A stretch of DNA of 64,000 nucleotides, from positions 60,107,996 to 60,171,995 of the forward strand of contig CM045732.1 in NCBI GenBank assembly GCA_024760905.1. The letters are read 5' to 3'. Under the pieces are notes generated by a model that was not told the DNA's origin, did no database searches, and saw nothing but the letters and a program-made list of their open reading frames with translations. The stretch's first letter is position 1. Every line of letters begins with the position of its first letter. The DNA is from Plotosus lineatus (Eukaryota > Chordata > Actinopteri > Siluriformes > Plotosidae). Positions 11,790 to 20,953 of the stretch are shown here, piece by piece. The position numbers and the translations under genes were made by a program.

Positions 11790-14356
11790 GGTTTGTATTT
11801 GTAGGAATGGTATATTTTTGTACTTGCAAATTTGTTCTTTGACTGGAATTATTAGTAGTAATATGATATATGCTTCTCAGTCGTTCATGCCTGTTATAAT
11901 GGTGTTAACTCAGTTTCGGTTTAATATTCAGTTGTTAAAATAAGCTTTCATCAACAGTGTTCTTTCTATTAAAAGGAAACAGCCCACTTTCACACCTGCT
12001 CTACTTCTCTTTTTTTCATGCCACGACACACAACATTACAAAAAACAATGTTTCATGAGTTTCTGTTCACACCATAAACTCAGCAAGGGGAAGGAAGGAA
12101 CACACAGTATAACAGATGATTTTTTTCTTACCTTATCAATAATTCCCACCACTTTACACATCTCGAGATCCTCCACAGGTGAGCTCAGATGTCGGATAGA
12201 CCTAAATCTTAAGCTACTGTAACCCTGTTGACCAAAATACAGACAACAATGATTCAGAAACCAAACCAACCAAACTGGAACACAAGTTTTAAAAGCTCAA
12301 CCCCAGTGAGATGATTTGTGGAATTACACAACAATGGAGGGCACAAAGTTGAAGATAATCAGTCTTTCTCACTTTTTTGTCAAAAGTTAAAGTGAAGGAA
12401 ATACAGAAAGACAGCTGACATGGATAGCCTACACTGTTGCAGTGTCTGTGATAATATTTTTATAGTAAACTTTTATTACGATTGACTCATACAGTGATTC
12501 AAGTAAAATTATTACACAACTGAACTCGATGTTGTAATGCTGGATATACTGTATTCGAATGCTTATTTCTGAATAGTACGCAATACAGGAATGTTAGGGA
12601 GGGAAGTGATAACAGCACAATAATATTTTTCACAAACATGGAACATGGACGTGGCACAGGGGCAGTGGTGGCCTGATGGTAAAAGCACTGGATCACTGAT
12701 CCTGAGTGGGGTTCAAGCCCCACTCTCCATGGGTTGTCACTGTCCCCCCAGTGCAGCTAACTGGGTTATCAAAGGCAGACCATGTCTCTCACTGTCTATG
12801 GTGCGAGGTTCATGCATAAGAACCATTGCTGACTTTCGACAAGAGTAGCTGCAAAGCTGTCAGCATGTTTCTGCCCTGTGATGGCCTGGCAAGCTGTCCA
12901 GGCTGTACTCTGCCCTCACCCGGAGTCAGCTGGTACAGGCACCAGCCTCCCCGTGACCCTAATTCAGATTAAGCGGTTACAGAAAATAAACAAAGATGAT
13001 CTCCTGAATGTTACATCTCATACCCCTAACTGTGTGGTGTCTTTGCTGAAGTTGTACTGTAGATGAGAGTTAAAGATTTCTTCCGCTCTCTTCAGATATT
13101 GAGTGGTTTTCCGCTTCACAGCCTCACGTCTCTCTTTATTTGGATCCACTGTACAACAAAAAAGTGAAGTCCATTCAATCTCGTGAACCCTGAACATGAG
13201 TTTCATCCATTACAGGTTTCATACTCATTGTTTTAAAATCTTTTTTGCTGTACTGTGTAGGGCCGCTTGTTTATTAATTATAAAAATTAGACCTCTGCTC
13301 TTTCAGATGCCTACAAAATGCAAAATAGTGCGATACTAACAAACCATGATAAGATTCCAGATAGGATTATTGTTTATTTTTGAATAATCAAATAATTGTA
13401 CACCTGTCACTAGCAAGGTCAATCACAAGTGGTATACAGGGATCCCTCGCTACTTCCTGCTTCAATTCATGCGGCTTCAGTGGATTGCGTTTTTTTAATT
13501 TTAAATATTTATCAAATTAAAAAATAAGGAAATTAAGGAATAGGGGGGAAGTTAAGGAAAATGCCACAAAAACAAGACCAACTATGCAAAAAAACCCAAA
13601 ACAAATCTAAACAAACAAAAAACAACCCAAAACCTCCCATCAATACTTACATTTTTGTAAGGTGCGCATCTGAGTGCGTGCACGCGTGTGTCTGTATGTG
13701 TGTATTTATGTTGTATTTACGGCTTATGCATTTTTAAAAATGTTTAATTGTTATTATAAACATTTATGGCATTGAATATGCATTTATTGCTATTATGTAC
13801 ACATTTATATATAATATTATTATTATATTATATATGATATATATATACATGTATGTATATGTCAGTCGGGGGGGGGGCTGATCCTACTTCGCGGAATTCT
13901 GTGCTCGCGAGAGGATCTCGGTCCCAATTAACCGCGGAAAGGGATCCCTGTACATATATCCTTACATGTTGGCTACATAATCTAAATCTACACCACATTA
14001 TCCGAAGGCAGCAATTTTTATACATGATATATAAAGTACATGATTTTTTTTCTGTTATTCCTCAACATCATTTTATCTATTCTGCTTTACTTTAGGATGA
14101 AGTGAACAAGAGGAAATTATGTTTTAAAGGTCAACCTAAGAACCCTCTGTTGTATCAGACTGTTTTAATCACTCAACACACATTAAATATGGCATTAAAG
14201 GCATAAATAGAGCATAGTACCTTGAACTCCATTAAGCAGCAGGTCAACCCCATTTTTATAGTAGCTAAATGCAGCTTCATAGTCCTCATTGACTTCCCTG
14301 TCCAATGCCATGCGGATTTGCTTGGCTGCGTCCACCAGATAGTCTCTTTTAGCCAT
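1..14356 (-). CDS. rps6kl1: Ribosomal protein S6 kinase-like 1 (MIT + kinase), 3' part off left edge
   Basis: Six coding exons on the minus strand: 14356-14221, 13148-13024, 12224-12132, 6754-6707, 3300-3168 and 1059 to the left edge. All have AG/GT borders, and phases agree at every junction. Exons 1-2 encode an MIT domain (starts [19 protein letters not shown], continues [11 protein letters not shown] and ends AEEIFNSHL). Exon 3 has [16 protein letters not shown]. Exons 4-5 give the kinase N-lobe, with the likely ATP-site lysine in TFVIKSLPK, then [20 protein letters not shown] and [12 protein letters not shown]. The last exon opens a long Ser-rich insert, so the catalytic loop must lie beyond the edge. 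RPS6KC1 shares this layout but has an N-terminal PX domain, not seen here; the Met at 14356 directly precedes the MIT domain. The neighbours (angel1, lrrc74a) also favour RPS6KL1. MIT domains bind ESCRT-III-type helices, so an endosomal role is inferred. The ATG has purine at -3 and G at +4. In-frame FEED lies upstream after a possible acceptor, so the N-terminus could be longer. Confidence 0.85.
1127..1378 (+). mobile_element. Tigger/pogo family 1, 5' end fragment
   Basis: It starts CAGACGCTCCACAACTTACG after a TA. It matches the 5' ends of the copies at 9074 and 36739 (reverse), then breaks off near 1378. A short (TA)n lies inside. Confidence 0.65.
1540..1575 (+). repeat. (ATT)n microsatellite
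   Basis: About twelve ATT units just upstream of the SINE. Confidence 0.9.
1590..1912 (+). mobile_element. tRNA-derived SINE family 1, RTE-tailed (type A)
   Basis: The tRNA-like head has an A box (TTGCCTGGTGGTAAAGGG region) and a B box (GGTTCGAGTCC). A common body (CTAACTGGGTTATCAAAGG, CACTGTCTATGGTGAGAGG) follows, then an RTE-derived tail (GGGAACAGCCGAAAGGAAA). Confidence 0.85.
1933..2076 (-). mobile_element. Tigger-like MITE family 2, end fragment
   Basis: TACAGGGATCCCTCACTTTC terminal motif with the GC-rich subterminal block (CGCCGATTTCC...GACGTATA), cut off where the RTE tail at 2077 begins. Confidence 0.6.
2077..2545 (-). mobile_element. RTE-clade LINE, 3' end fragment
   Basis: On the minus strand it encodes the RT C-terminal region ([59 protein letters not shown]) to GDP-stop, followed by the family 3' tail and an (AAG)n end. 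It is truncated at its 5' end with a small local duplication at the junction (about 2505-2560). Here the codon before KTVLRP is TAC. Confidence 0.85.
2565..2765 (-). repeat. Dispersed repeat family 4 fragment
   Basis: ATGTCTTTGGACTATGGGAG and CATGCAAACTCTACACAG are hallmark blocks of a composite tRNA-headed repeat seen also near 15.7, 18.9, 26.4, 29.0, 33.3, 35.5 and 46.7 kb. Confidence 0.7.
2957..3068 (-). mobile_element. SINE family 1, internally deleted copy
   Basis: Only the RTE-type tail and the tRNA head remain. The body between the CACAGCGA tail and the B box (GACTCGAGCCC) is missing. Confidence 0.7.
3168..3300 (-). CDS. rps6kl1: rps6kl1 kinase N-lobe exon
   Basis: A 133-bp exon with acceptor TTAG at 3301-3304 and donor gtgagct at 3167-3161. 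It encodes [19 protein letters not shown], then [19 protein letters not shown], then HLEHIQ plus one base. This joins in frame to the GT that opens the long exon (QGGKLF). It corresponds to kinase subdomains III-V with the hinge. Confidence 0.9.
3366..3730 (+). repeat. Dispersed repeat family 4, with (TG)n inside
   Basis: Degraded tRNA-like head, TTTCCTCCCACAGTCCAATG block, a (GT)10 tract at 3560-3580 and the GATTAAGCGGTTCGGTAAA tail. Confidence 0.6.
3750..4674 (+). mobile_element. Tigger-like MITE family 3, with nested hAT MITE
   Basis: Terminal inverted repeats CAGTGGTACCTCACCTTAC and GTAAGGTGAGGTACCACTG lie next to TA. The interior carries CCAAT, GGCGGGA and ATTATGGGAGATG blocks also present in the copies at 39090 and 45028. 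A hAT MITE is inserted at 3916-4178. Confidence 0.8.
3916..4178 (+). mobile_element. hAT-type MITE (263 bp), nested
   Basis: CAGGAGTGTCAAACTC at the left and GAGTTTGACGCCTGTG at the right form the inverted ends. The 8-bp duplication TTTTAAGA (3908-3915 and 4179-4186) is exact, typical of hAT transposition. Confidence 0.82.
4700..5500. other. AT-rich intron sequence without recognised features
   Basis: No open frame of note, no repeat I recognise. It lies inside the large rps6kl1 intron 3300-6707. Confidence 0.5.
5505..5915 (-). mobile_element. Degraded LINE fragment (Rex1/Babar-like)
   Basis: Blocks such as CTCTTCCGGGGGACACTGAG and GGACATGCCTGAAATGCC resemble the 3' coding end of a common teleost non-LTR element (GVPPEELE-type peptide on the minus strand). 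There is no intact frame. Family assignment is from memory and weak. Confidence 0.4.
5926..6300 (-). mobile_element. SINE family 1, type A
   Basis: Reverse orientation: RTE tail at the left, tRNA head (GGCAGCGGTGGCCTGGTGG) at the right, body with a poly-G tract. Confidence 0.85.
6707..6754 (-). CDS. rps6kl1: rps6kl1 48-bp micro-exon with kinase lysine
   Basis: A 16-codon exon, [16 protein letters not shown], with acceptor ctgcag and donor gtaagt, phase 0 on both sides. The last lysine is the likely VAIK-type ATP-binding lysine. Confidence 0.85.
7480..7783 (-). pseudogene. Relic of a transposon-type protein with HIRAN-like domain
   Basis: A 152-codon frame on the minus strand (7783-7325). 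It contains [40 protein letters not shown] and [12 protein letters not shown]. This pattern (VVGHVPRE ... FFLK.GG.I.C.VT ... GLEVPC) recalls the HIRAN-like domain in proteins of some fish DNA transposons. A good donor (gtaagtgtg) follows LNKI near 7526. No other exon was found, so it is probably a fragment of a mobile element in the rps6kl1 intron. A resident gene exon is the less likely alternative. Confidence 0.4.
8200..8325 (+). repeat. Type B SINE tail fragment
   Basis: CCGTCCAGGGTGTACTCTGC through GGATTAAGTGATTCAGAAAA and (GAAT)n; the tail without its tRNA head. Confidence 0.6.
8593..9044 (-). mobile_element. Tigger-like MITE family 2, complete copy (452 bp)
   Basis: Ends CAGGGATCCCTCACTTTCCG and CAAGGGATCACTG lie between TA dinucleotides. 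A GC-rich end is followed by an AT-rich interior with a (CA)n tract. Confidence 0.75.
9591..9775 (+). repeat. Left ~183-bp direct repeat flanking the LINE
   Basis: TTTGATATTTGATGAGTG to TATTTATGGATGTAT, nearly identical to 11367-11547. The related Tigger copy at 36.7 kb has this segment only once, so it was duplicated at or after insertion of the LINE. Confidence 0.85.
9776..11366 (+). mobile_element. RTE-clade LINE, 5'-truncated, RT domain
   Basis: It encodes reverse transcriptase from [15 protein letters not shown] through [34 protein letters not shown] and [15 protein letters not shown] to the C-terminal [13 protein letters not shown] block. Frames are broken at 10647 (TAG) and 11070. It ends GAACAGCCGAAAGGAAAAGA. 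It is flanked by direct repeats of 185 and 181 bp. Confidence 0.85.
11367..11547 (+). repeat. Right ~183-bp direct repeat flanking the LINE
   Basis: Second copy of the segment at 9591-9775, with about ten differences by eye. Confidence 0.85.
11743..11788 (+). repeat. (GT)n microsatellite
   Basis: About 23 GT units. Confidence 0.95.
12132..12224 (-). CDS. rps6kl1: rps6kl1 exon, linker to kinase
   Basis: A 93-bp exon (31 codons) encoding [20 protein letters not shown] and [10 protein letters not shown]. This is the linker and first beta strand of the kinase domain in the RPS6KC1/RPS6KL1 family. The acceptor is tcaacag and the donor gtaag. Confidence 0.88.
12659..12990 (+). mobile_element. SINE family 1, type B tail
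   Basis: tRNA head (GGCAGTGGTGGCCTGATGG) and common body. The tail is GCTGTCCAGGCTGTACTCTG ... GATTAAGCGGTTACAGAAAA instead of the RTE tail. Confidence 0.85.
13024..13148 (-). CDS. rps6kl1: rps6kl1 exon, second half of MIT domain
   Basis: A 125-bp exon encoding [20 protein letters not shown] and [11 protein letters not shown], then a linker, with donor gtatgag. The MIT three-helix bundle is completed here. Phase 1 in, phase 0 out. Confidence 0.88.
13437..13950 (+). mobile_element. Tigger-like MITE family 2, complete copy (514 bp)
   Basis: Ends CAGGGATCCCTCGCTACTTC and GCGGAAAGGGATCCCTG lie between TA. The interior includes poly-A-rich and (TAT)n parts. Confidence 0.8.
14221..14356 (-). CDS. 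rps6kl1: rps6kl1 first recognised coding exon (MIT domain)
   Basis: It encodes 45 residues of the MIT domain, ending [11 protein letters not shown], in phase 1 before donor gtacta. The start ATG at 14356 is in the context gaagacATGG. A stop lies in frame five codons upstream, just before a possible acceptor (gagttag), so this is either the true start or the second coding exon after a short N-terminal exon. Confidence 0.85.
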
Positions 14357-14826
14357 GTCTTCCTCGAACTAACTCTGCTGAAGTCCTGATGGAACAAGAG
14401 TCCACAGAGACCATTCCTATGCAACTCAATTACATGGATGAGCTGCATGTCTGGGATGCAACCATTCCTTCGCCATTTTCATCAGTTTCTATCATACAGC
14501 AGGGTTGTGTCCTCCGTCCTTGTATCACAGAAAAGAAATGTAAAAGAATATTAATCTACCCATATGGATAGAAAACCTAATATGATGATGCCATTAAGAT
14601 CCATCATCTGGGCTTTTCATATCATCCTTTTTAGATTTTTCCCCACTTTCAGTTTATTATAACACTACAGTGAGTGAATCATCCACATGACTGTCTTGTA
14701 ATAAGCCTAGGGAGCTGGACTTTGACTTTAATCCTGTTATACTGCTCTAAATGTCAAGTTCCTTTGGCTCAATGTCACAAAAAATGACTGGGATGACTAA
14801 AATCCTTCATAGGTCATACCTGTCCT

Positions 14827-14931
14827 GTATGAAACATCGTTGCCTTCGAACGCCATCAGAAAAGGACATCATATAGCAAAATCATCGACTCGGACTGTTT
14901 ACTCAGGCTGTCCATATCCGAGTCACCTGAA
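14827..14931 (-). other. Candidate rps6kl1 5' UTR exon with uORF
   Basis: Non-repetitive sequence bounded by acceptor gatttattcag and donor gtatgacc. It contains an upstream ATG with a short frame (starts MDSLSKQSESM, 19 codons), then stops in all useful frames. It could be a non-coding leader exon of rps6kl1, or a chance splice-site pair. Confidence 0.35.
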
Positions 14932-15265
14932 TAAATCAAGAATGGTTAATATTTAACAAAAGTTCAGTATTTTCAGACAACACTGCCGATCACTCAAAAA
15001 CACAAATCAGCAATGGAATGAGGAAGGAATGAAGTATAACTCATGCCCTTTTTAATTAATTCCTGATCTAAAATCCTTCCTGTATTTTGTGTAAACAGTC
15101 ACAAAGAAAAAAAAATAACCTGTACAAGGTATCAATGTCTACATTGAAAACCAAATAACATAATAAATTCATTTCCGACCAGTTTGACTTGAATACTCAT
15201 TCAGTCTTATTTTCTGGACCGCCTTTTCCTTGATTAGTGTCATGGGGTGGCTGGAGCACTAAGGT

Positions 15266-15620
15266 CAGTGGTGGCCTGGTGGCAAAGGGTGCTGTATCGC
15301 TGCTCCTAAGGCTGGGGGTTCGAGTCCCACTCTCCACAAGGTTGTTAGTGCCCCACCCCCCCAGTGCAAGCAAACTGGGTTATCAAAGGCCGGCCACGTT
15401 TCTCACTGTCTATGGTGAGAAGTTCATGTAAAAGAACCATTGCCGGCTTTCGTAAAGAGTAGCTGCATAGCCGTCAGCATGTTTCTGTCCCCTGCTAAAG
15501 GGTTGTGTCAGGAAGGGCATCTGATGTAAAAACTTATACCAAATCGAATATGCGAATCATTGATATGACTTCCATGAAGAAGGAGGCAGATGATTCGCTG
15601 TGGTGACCCCATCCTGAAAA
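15266..15620 (+). mobile_element. SINE family 1, type A
   Basis: Full structure with head, body, LINE-5'-like block (GGGTTGTGTCAGGAAGGGCA) and LINE-3'-like block (CAGATGATTCGCTGTGGTGA). Confidence 0.85.
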
Positions 15621-15629
15621 GGCATTGTA

Positions 15630-15865
15630 AACACTGAAGAGCTCATCAGACCATTGTAGAGTCAACACAGAAGCAACTATTTACATTCACATCTAGAGGC
15701 AATTTGGAACAGCCAATTAGTTTTATGATCATGTCTTTGGATTGGGGGAAGGAACTGTATCACCTGGACGAAACCCACATAGAGAATATGCAAAGTCCAC
15801 AGAGAAACCCCCTTGCTCAGCCTGGACTCGAACACAGGACCTAACCACTACACCAGCGTGCTGAA
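15630..15865 (-). repeat. Dispersed repeat family 4 fragment
   Basis: CAATTTGGAACAGCCAATTA, ATGTCTTTGGATTGGGGGA and a degraded tRNA-like head at the right. Confidence 0.65.
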
Positions 15866-16508
15866 AATTAACTTTATACAATTTAATTTATTTTTAATTT
15901 CTTATTTAAAATTTCCCTAATTTAATATTCAGGTGGAACTTTAGTCATATGTGAATTTTCTTTTCAGTAACCCATTAGCTTACAAGCAGCTGTTGTTTTT
16001 TTCCCTCTGGTGAGCAACTCTGGTTTATCCTTTACGGAATACCTGACTATTAATTACAATATTGACATGTTCATACTCTTTTCTACTTGATAAGTTGTAC
16101 AGTAAATGAGAGATTTAATCTTTTTCCCTTATGGAAAGATTAAACTTTATGGTTTGTTATTTTTTAATACAGCTCAGAAGATTTACTCTGGATAATACAA
16201 GTGCACAGAGGAACAAATTTTGGGTTTTATCACAAGGCTGAATCCCAAATGTTTCTCTGTAGCACAGGTGACAAACAACTCATTTTACGTGGCCCACAAG
16301 TGCTTTCAAACAATATGACTATTGTACATTCTTTGCATGACCATTACCATGAAACCTAATTCATCATCCTTCCTCCAGGTGGCAGCAGCCTATTTTAAGT
16401 AAACAGATAGTCATTCATGACTCAAGAATGACTGCATGCTGGCTTGTCACTGCTAAGTGCAAAATGCCCTTTAAACTTAGTGATGTAGCCATCAGTAAAA
16501 ATGAGTTT

Positions 16509-16863
16509 GTCTGTCTTCCTTTCGGCTTTTTCCCTTTTACTCGGCAGTTGCCACAGCGAATCATCTGATTCGCACGTTTGATTTGGCACAGGTTTTTACG
16601 TCGGATGCCCTTCCTGTCACAACCCTTTTTAGCAAGGGACAGAAACACGCTGACGGCTTTGCAGCCGACTCTTTACGAAAGTCAGCAATGGTTCTTTTAC
16701 ATGAACCCCTCACCATAGACAGTGAGAGACATGGCCCGCCTTTGATAACCCAGTTAGCTGTACTGGGGGGGGACAGTGACAACCTTGTGGAGAGGGGGAC
16801 TCGAACCCCCAACCTTGGGATCAGCGATCCAGCGCCCTACACCACTAGACCACCACTGCCCCC
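16509..16863 (-). mobile_element. SINE family 1, type A
   Basis: Reverse orientation with tail GGCTTTTTCCCTTTTACTCG and head AGACCACCACTGCCCC; B box GACTCGAACCC. Confidence 0.87.
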
Positions 16864-17084
16864 TACAGTAAACTGCCCCCTATCAGTAAAAATGAGTTTG
16901 ATAGCCATGTTATATAGGATGCTGTAGCCCATACATAGTGCAACAGAAGCCATTATATTGCTCTACATTGTGCTGCAGGGAGAGACATTTGGAATATAAT
17001 CCTAGGCAAGTTTGGTCAGTCTCTATGATTGTGCATGAAAAATGCCCCTGCACTATTTAAGTCTATGTGAGGAACACGATTTCC

Positions 17085-18030
17085 ATGGTTTTCACTCATA
17101 TGGTTTTTGCCCAGGTATTTTTCACCTAGATGGTTTTCACCCTGAACCCTAAACCTAACCCTGTTTTTCACCAAGATGGTTTTCATTCCTAACCCGAAAC
17201 CCTAACCCTGTTTTTCGTCTAGATGGTTTTCACCCCTAACCCTAACCCTGTTTTTCGCCGAGATGGTTTTCGTCCCGAACCCTAACCCTGTTTTTCGCCT
17301 AGATGGTTTTCGTCCAGAACCCTAACCCTGTTTTTCGCCTAGATGGTTTTCGTCCAGAACCCTAACCCTGTTTTTCGCCGAGATGGTTTTCGTCCCGAAC
17401 CCTAACCCTGTTTTTCGCCTAGATGGTTTTCGTCCTGAACCCTAACCCTGTTTTTCAACTCGATGTTTTTCACCCCAACCCTAACCCTGTTTTTCGCCGA
17501 GATGGTTTTTGCTCCAACCCTATTTTTCGCCTAGATGGTTTTCACCCCGAACCCCTAACACTGTTTTTCGCCTAGATGGTTTTTGCCCGGGGCAGTGGTG
17601 GTCTAGTGGTATAGGGTGCTGGATCGCTGATCCAAAGGTCGGGGGTTCGAGTCCCACTCTCCACAAGGTTGTCACTGTTCTCCCCCCCCCAGTGGAGCTA
17701 ACTGGGTTATCAAAGGCCGGCCATGTCTCTCACTGTCTATGGTGAGAGGCATGTAAAAGAACCATTGCTGACTTTCGACAAGAGTAGGCTGCAAAGCCGT
17801 CAGCGTGTTTCCGCCCTGCGATGGCCTGGCGAGCTGTCCAGGGTGTACTCTGCCCTCTGCACCAGCCTCCCCGCGACCCAAATTAGGATTAAGCGGGTAC
17901 AGAAAATGAACTGAGCTGAACTGGTTTTTGCTCCTCACCCTAAACCCTAACCCTGTTTTTCGCCCAAAATGGTTTTCGCCCCTAACCCTAACCCTGTTCT
18001 TGGCCTAGATGGTTTTCGCCCCTAACCCTA
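17085..18030 (+). repeat. 40-bp minisatellite with telomere-like CCCTAA units, split by a SINE
   Basis: The unit is GAACCCTAACCCTG + TTTTTCGCCTAGATGGTTTT + CGTCC, repeated about twelve times at 17085-17588 and a few more times at 17926-18030. Several units contain two or three CCCTAA repeats. A SINE at 17589-17924 interrupts the array. Confidence 0.92.
17589..17924 (+). mobile_element. SINE family 1, type B, inside minisatellite
   Basis: Starts GGGGCAGTGGTGGTCTAGTG, tail GATTAAGCGGGTACAGAAAA. TGGTTTTTGC occurs at both borders as a likely target-site duplication. Confidence 0.87.
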
Positions 18031-18241
18031 ACCGTAAGAAATTATTTTTAAAAGTTGGGCAAAAAACATGTCCCTACAATTTGGGCGAAAACCACCTGAG
18101 CGAAAACCAGCAGCACGGAGGAACAGTGCAGCATAAAAAGCACAGATTGCAAGAGGGATGACAGGAGTGGTGGCTGTGATCTGTGAGTAAGCGCACTGGG
18201 AGGATGGGGAAGGGAGGGACCGCAATGCAGCGTCAAAGCAT

Positions 18242-18245
<4 letters not shown>

Positions 18246-18273
<28 letters not shown>
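18246..18273 (+). repeat. (CA)n microsatellite
   Basis: About 13 CA units. Confidence 0.9.
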
Positions 18274-18497
18274 CAGTCAGCGATCACACCCATCATAAGC
18301 AAACCTCACATTTAATCTACACACTGAAATATTCCACAGAATTAGTCCTTAGAAGAAAACTGTTTACCTTTTGTTGTAATTCTAGTGCGTGTTTATTCTA
18401 AGCCCACGGTGTTCCTGCGCTACGCACAGCCATGATTTCAAAATTAATGCACCGCTGTGAACTAAACAAATGAAGAATGAAGTGAAAACGCACTGCA

Positions 18498-18680
18498 TTG
18501 CGCTGTTACCTATCATGTAAAGGGGGTTTCCTTGCCATGCGCGCGCGCTTCCGCAGGGTCAGGCCCGTGTGTAGCGGAGGCTCGCGCAGACAGCACCGAC
18601 AGGAGCAGAGGAAGCGCGTGCGCAAGGCTTCCTATTGGCTGCTGGTGATGTCACTAAAGCCTCTATTACAGCGCCCCCAC
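18498..18680 (-). promoter_or_regulatory. CpG-rich region, possible rps6kl1 promoter and first exon
   Basis: This is a local patch of dense CpG in an AT-rich landscape. Read on the minus strand it has a CCAAT box (18637-18633), an NRF1-like GCGCGTGCGC (18614-18623), a CRE-like TGATGTCA (18646-18653), then an ATG followed by a short frame and a good donor (GATAG then gtaacag) near 18508. Spliced to the next candidate exon (about 14931-14827) the short frame stops at once, so both would be 5' UTR with upstream ORFs. The link to rps6kl1, whose first coding exon lies 4 kb downstream, is inferred from strand and position only. Confidence 0.45.
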
Positions 18681-18899
18681 CCCAAACTATTGTTCTCATC
18701 GACAGTGTACAATGGATGATCACTGACATACAACACATACTACTGTATGTCCCGCCGTCCACTTTATTAGGAACACCCTGTAATCCTGCCCAATCATATA
18801 AAATAAGAGTAGGACCTGCTGGGGTGGAGGAGAGGAGAAGGCATGGAATGTTTACTTTAAAATCCAAAGATTTATTAAAAAAATAAAATTATTATACAG

Positions 18900-19270
18900 T
18901 ACACTTATTGTGGCGCCTGGTGGCATACTGGCATAGTGTCAGCATTTCTGTCTCACAGCAAGAAGGCCTGGGGTCGATTCCCAGCCTGGGCATCTCTGTG
19001 TGGAGTTTGCATGTTCTCCCTGTACTTCTGTGTTTCCTCCAGGTACTCTGATTTCCTCCCACAAGTCCAAAAATGTACACAGTATGTTGTTTCAAATCTC
19101 CTTTAAAAAAAAAAAAAAAAAAGAAAGAATGGTTGTAATGGTGTTGCCCCTGCGATGGCCTGGTGAGTTGTCCAAGGTGTTACCCCGCCCTCACCCAGAG
19201 TCAGCTGAGATAAGTTTCAGCCTCCACACGACGCTAATTAGGATTAAACGGTTCAAAAAATGAATGAATG
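18900..19270 (+). repeat. Dispersed repeat family 4 (tRNA-headed)
   Basis: GGCATAGTGTCAGC (A-box-like), GGGGTCGATTCCC (B-box-like), TTTGCATGTTCTCCC block, a poly-A, then a type B-like tail ending (GAAT)n. Confidence 0.7.
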
Positions 19271-19365
19271 AATTTTTACATTGCACTGACTACAGATAAA
19301 AAATTTTTGACAGTCTAATATTTTCAGGTAATTTCTGTTGGCAGAGACAGGCAAGAATCAGACTG

Positions 19366-19628
19366 AATACAGGCCAGTGTTTATCCCCGGTTTCCGTAGC
19401 GTGAAGCGACCAGGAGTTCAACTCCTCCTGGATGGGACGCTAGTCCATCACAGGTTACCTTCCCAGTATATTTTGACTGGTACCCATTTATACTGCTGGG
19501 TGAACAAAGGCACATTTGTGGTTGAGACCTTGCCCAGGGGTCTTAGCACAGTGAGGGTCTCAGTGGGATTCGAACTCACAACCTCCCAATCATGAGCCCA
19601 GCATTCTAACCACTACACCACCAGCTCC
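19366..19628 (-). mobile_element. tRNA-derived SINE family 3
   Basis: Minus-strand head GGTGGTGTAGTGGTTAGAAT with B box GTTCGAATCC and the shared body (AAGGTCTCAACCACAAATGT). Other copies are at 25902, 41010 and 60575. Confidence 0.8.
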
Positions 19629-20064
19629 ATAACCAACTTCAGTTACATTGATTATTTTGTGTGTGTGTGTGTGTGTGTTCCACGCATGTAATAGGAATTA
19701 CAAGTCATTTGAAATCCATCTGTGTTATTATCTGGACATTCCTTTTGTACAAAGAAAAAAGTAATAGTATAATCTTCAAAAGCAACCTTTGTCGATACAA
19801 AATTAATGGTAACCCCCTTTAAGGACACTGTATGTAAACATGTATTTACATCCTTGAAACAAAAACCTTTCTTTCTAGGTGACCACAAAATCGAAACTTG
19901 CATGTGCCCCAGCTGAACATAACTGAACCTTGGAGCTGAGACAGGATGAAAGGTGACATGGGCTCAGGGTGACCAGAAATTTGGGTTACGCAAATTGGAG
20001 CCTGTTGTTATATCACTTTTTATGATCTACAATGTACCGCCATTACCAATGTCTCGGTTTAAGG

Positions 20065-20953
20065 CAGGGGTGGGTAATTATTTTGGCTTGGGGGCCACAT
20101 TGACTTTTAAAATTTGACAAATGGGCCGGATCAGCAAGATACGATAAAACATTTTAACAGTACATATCAAACATAAACAGAAAAAAAAAGCATTAATGGG
20201 CAGTGGTGGCCTAGTGGTAAAGGTGCTGCATCATTGATCCTAAGCTTGGGGGTTCAAGCCCCACTCTCCACGGGTTATCACTGTCCCCCCCCCAGTGCAG
20301 CTAATTGGGTTATCAAATGCTGGCCATGTCTCTCACTGTCTATGGTGAGAGGCAAGTAAAAGAACCATTGCTGACTTTCAACAACAGTAGGCTGCAAAGC
20401 CATCAATGTCTTTCTACCCTGTGATGGCCAGGCGAGCTTTCAAGGGTGTACTCTGCTCTTGCCCGGAGTCGGCTGGGATGGGCACCAGCCTCCCCGCGAC
20501 CCTAATTAGAGTGAAGCGGTTCAGAAAATGAATGGATGAATGAAAAAGCATTAACAATTCACCATTTAGTGGGAACAGTGTTGTTGATCACCTATTTTTG
20601 CCAGTGCATTGAAGTCTAGTGGTGAGCCTTTGACCGGACTTTAGTAAAAAAGTACTGAGCTGTACATTCCTTATGACCCGGTGCTCACTATCGACTTTTC
20701 TTTTCTTTGACATTGCTGTTGATGGCTTTGTGCAGTAGAAGAGTGATAACTCGAAGTCTCACGAGCACCGCAAAATCAACTGACTGTGCCTAGCGCCACT
20801 GGTGTTGAAATGCTGTCATTACAAGCCAAAGTTAAATTAATAGAATCGATCAATCATTCACATCAAACATGAACTCTGTACCAATCTTCGGTGGGCGGGG
20901 TTAAAAAGACCAACTGGCCAGATTTTGCCTGTGGTCCATAGTTTGCCCACCCC
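20065..20953 (+). mobile_element. hAT-type MITE with SINE inside
   Basis: Ends CAGGGGTGGGTAATTATTTT and TAGTTTGCCCACCCC. The 8-bp duplication is GTTTAAGG / GTTTAAAG (20057-20064, 20954-20961). A SINE at 20197-20542 splits it. Confidence 0.75.
20197..20542 (+). mobile_element. SINE family 1, type B, with 12-bp TSD
   Basis: An exact target-site duplication AAAAAGCATTAA at 20185-20196 and 20543-20554 defines the element. It has head, body and type B tail with GAATGGATGAATG end. Confidence 0.92.

Noticed and set aside
17085..18030. CRISPR-like array (regular 40-bp repeat)
   Set aside because: Tandem units without unique spacers in a vertebrate genome; a minisatellite.
18498..18719. 73-codon plus-strand frame in the CpG-rich region
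   Set aside because: Composition effect of the CpG island; no similarity recognised and no splice context.
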